Assembly (NCBI GenBank): GCA_040905285.1
Contig: JBBDRV010000136.1
Span: 1-34,696 of the forward strand
DNA: 34,696 nucleotides
DNA from: JBBDRV01 sp040905285
Lineage (GTDB): Bacteria; Bacteroidota; Rhodothermia; Balneolales; Balneolaceae
Direction of reading: 5' to 3'
Every line of letters begins with the position of its first letter. Within the stretch, counting starts at the first letter, position 1. The position numbers and the translations under genes are program-made. Shown piece by piece: positions 34,251-34,696 of this stretch. The notes beneath the pieces were generated by a model. It searched no databases. It was not told where the DNA came from and saw nothing but the letters and a program-made list of their open reading frames with translations.

Positions 34251-34696
34251 TCATTCAACCCTGAACCAGGTCACTTTCCTGCCGTTTCTTTCGTAATCCA
34301 GATCCAGTGACAGGGAGATTACGGACAGGGATTTTTCTATTGAGTCGGGTGAAAAATCAGCGGTCAGCCGCTTTTCACTGAGACTTTCCTCGGAATAGCT
34401 GCATTCCAGGCCATACAGCCGGTTGAGTTGAAGACACGCCTGATTCAGTGAGAGATCATCAAATACAAGCCTGCCGCGCATCCAGACCAGATAGTTCTCC
34501 ACCCCGAACTCCTCAACGCGGAGGGTCTGATCTCCGGAATTCATCTGCGCAAACTGGCCGTCTGTAAGGACGACAGGAGCTATGCCGTCTGTTTCGGATC
34601 TGCCGCCGAACGAAACACTGCCCTCGATAACGGCAACCTGCACCTCTTTACCGGAATCAGAGGTTTTTACATTGAATGACGTTCCCAGAACTTCAA
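34251..34696 (-). CDS. FecR-type anti-sigma factor, C-terminal part
   Basis: Only the last 148 or so residues are in the window; the reading frame stays open through the right edge. The visible part begins within the FecR domain (EVLGTSFNVKTSDSGKE, then VQVAVIEGSVSFGG) and continues into a DUF4974 domain (YLVWMRGRLVFDDLSL, LTADFSPDSIEKSLSVISLS) ending WFRVE. The predicted cytoplasmic and transmembrane parts and presumably a sigma gene lie beyond the window. It is the likely periplasmic partner of the STN-type SusC 98 bp downstream. It is homologous to, but clearly different from, the FecR at 1144-2205. Confidence 0.93.
   Translation of the reverse strand, partial: EVLGTSFNVKTSDSGKEVQVAVIEGSVSFGGRSETDGIAPVVLTDGQFAQMNSGDQTLRVEEFGVENYLVWMRGRLVFDDLSLNQACLQLNRLYGLECSYSEESLSEKRLTADFSPDSIEKSLSVISLSLDLDYERNGRKVTWFRVE

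Noticed and set aside
1..34696. tRNA, rRNA, CRISPR arrays, transposase or integrase genes
   Set aside because: I scanned for repeat-spacer arrays, transposase-like proteins and tRNA-like cloverleaf sequence and saw none; the only repeats are the tandem duplications, the 649-bp repeat and the palindromic element.

Overview
The window is a polysaccharide-utilisation-type locus of a Gram-negative bacterium in the Bacteroidota/Balneolota/Rhodothermota group. The evidence is three SusC/RagA TonB-dependent transporters, two complete SusD-like lipoproteins, an ECF sigma factor, two FecR anti-sigma factors of the FecR + DUF4974 type, and many lipoprotein or signal-peptide proteins. Base composition is roughly balanced and several exported proteins are rich in Asp and Glu, which would fit a marine or halophilic member such as a Balneolales species; this placement is inference. 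Every gene I can support lies on the minus strand, so transcription runs from high to low coordinates.

Layout in the direction of transcription. (A) A FecR fragment (34251-window end), then a SusC with an N-terminal STN signalling domain (30739-34152) and its SusD (29116-30690), closed by a clear intrinsic terminator (29054-29093). (B) A PQQ-type sugar dehydrogenase lipoprotein (27655-28824), a family-9-like carbohydrate-binding protein (26658-27554) and an SMP-30-type lactonase (25503-26495), followed by a palindromic mobile-type repeat (25336-25488). (C) A large LamG/toroid/CARDB secreted protein (21335-25171), then a second SusC without STN domain (18069-21134) and its SusD (16407-18035), again closed by a strong terminator (16362-16403). 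(D) Two secreted beta-propeller proteins (15023-16339 and 13762-15015), a PL10-type pectate lyase (12085-13653), two tandem LamG/toroid/CARDB lipoproteins (8344-11958 and 4636-8310) and a YbhE-type lactonase (3255-4424). (E) A new regulatory unit: ECF sigma (2430-2978), FecR (1144-2205) and the start of another STN-type SusC (1-1065, cut by the window edge).

Functionally the locus looks built to bind, cleave and import a uronate-containing glycan, most likely pectin-like. The pectate lyase is the only firmly recognised depolymerase. The propellers and the three giant proteins are candidates for further carbohydrate-active or binding functions. The sugar dehydrogenase and two lactonases suggest an oxidative sugar-to-lactone-to-acid step outside the cytoplasm. 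No cytoplasmic catabolic enzyme is visible.

The most unusual features are: the family of three giant proteins sharing a spaced signature (GGG-x-x-D-[DE], then [LF]-x-DG, then G-x-P-x-A-x-ER-x-ME) that I cannot assign to a known family; a 649-bp perfect direct repeat shared by the 3' ends of two otherwise diverged tandem paralogues; a propeller with a His/His/Tyr/Arg spacing like that I recall for ulvan lyases; and a compound palindromic repeat.
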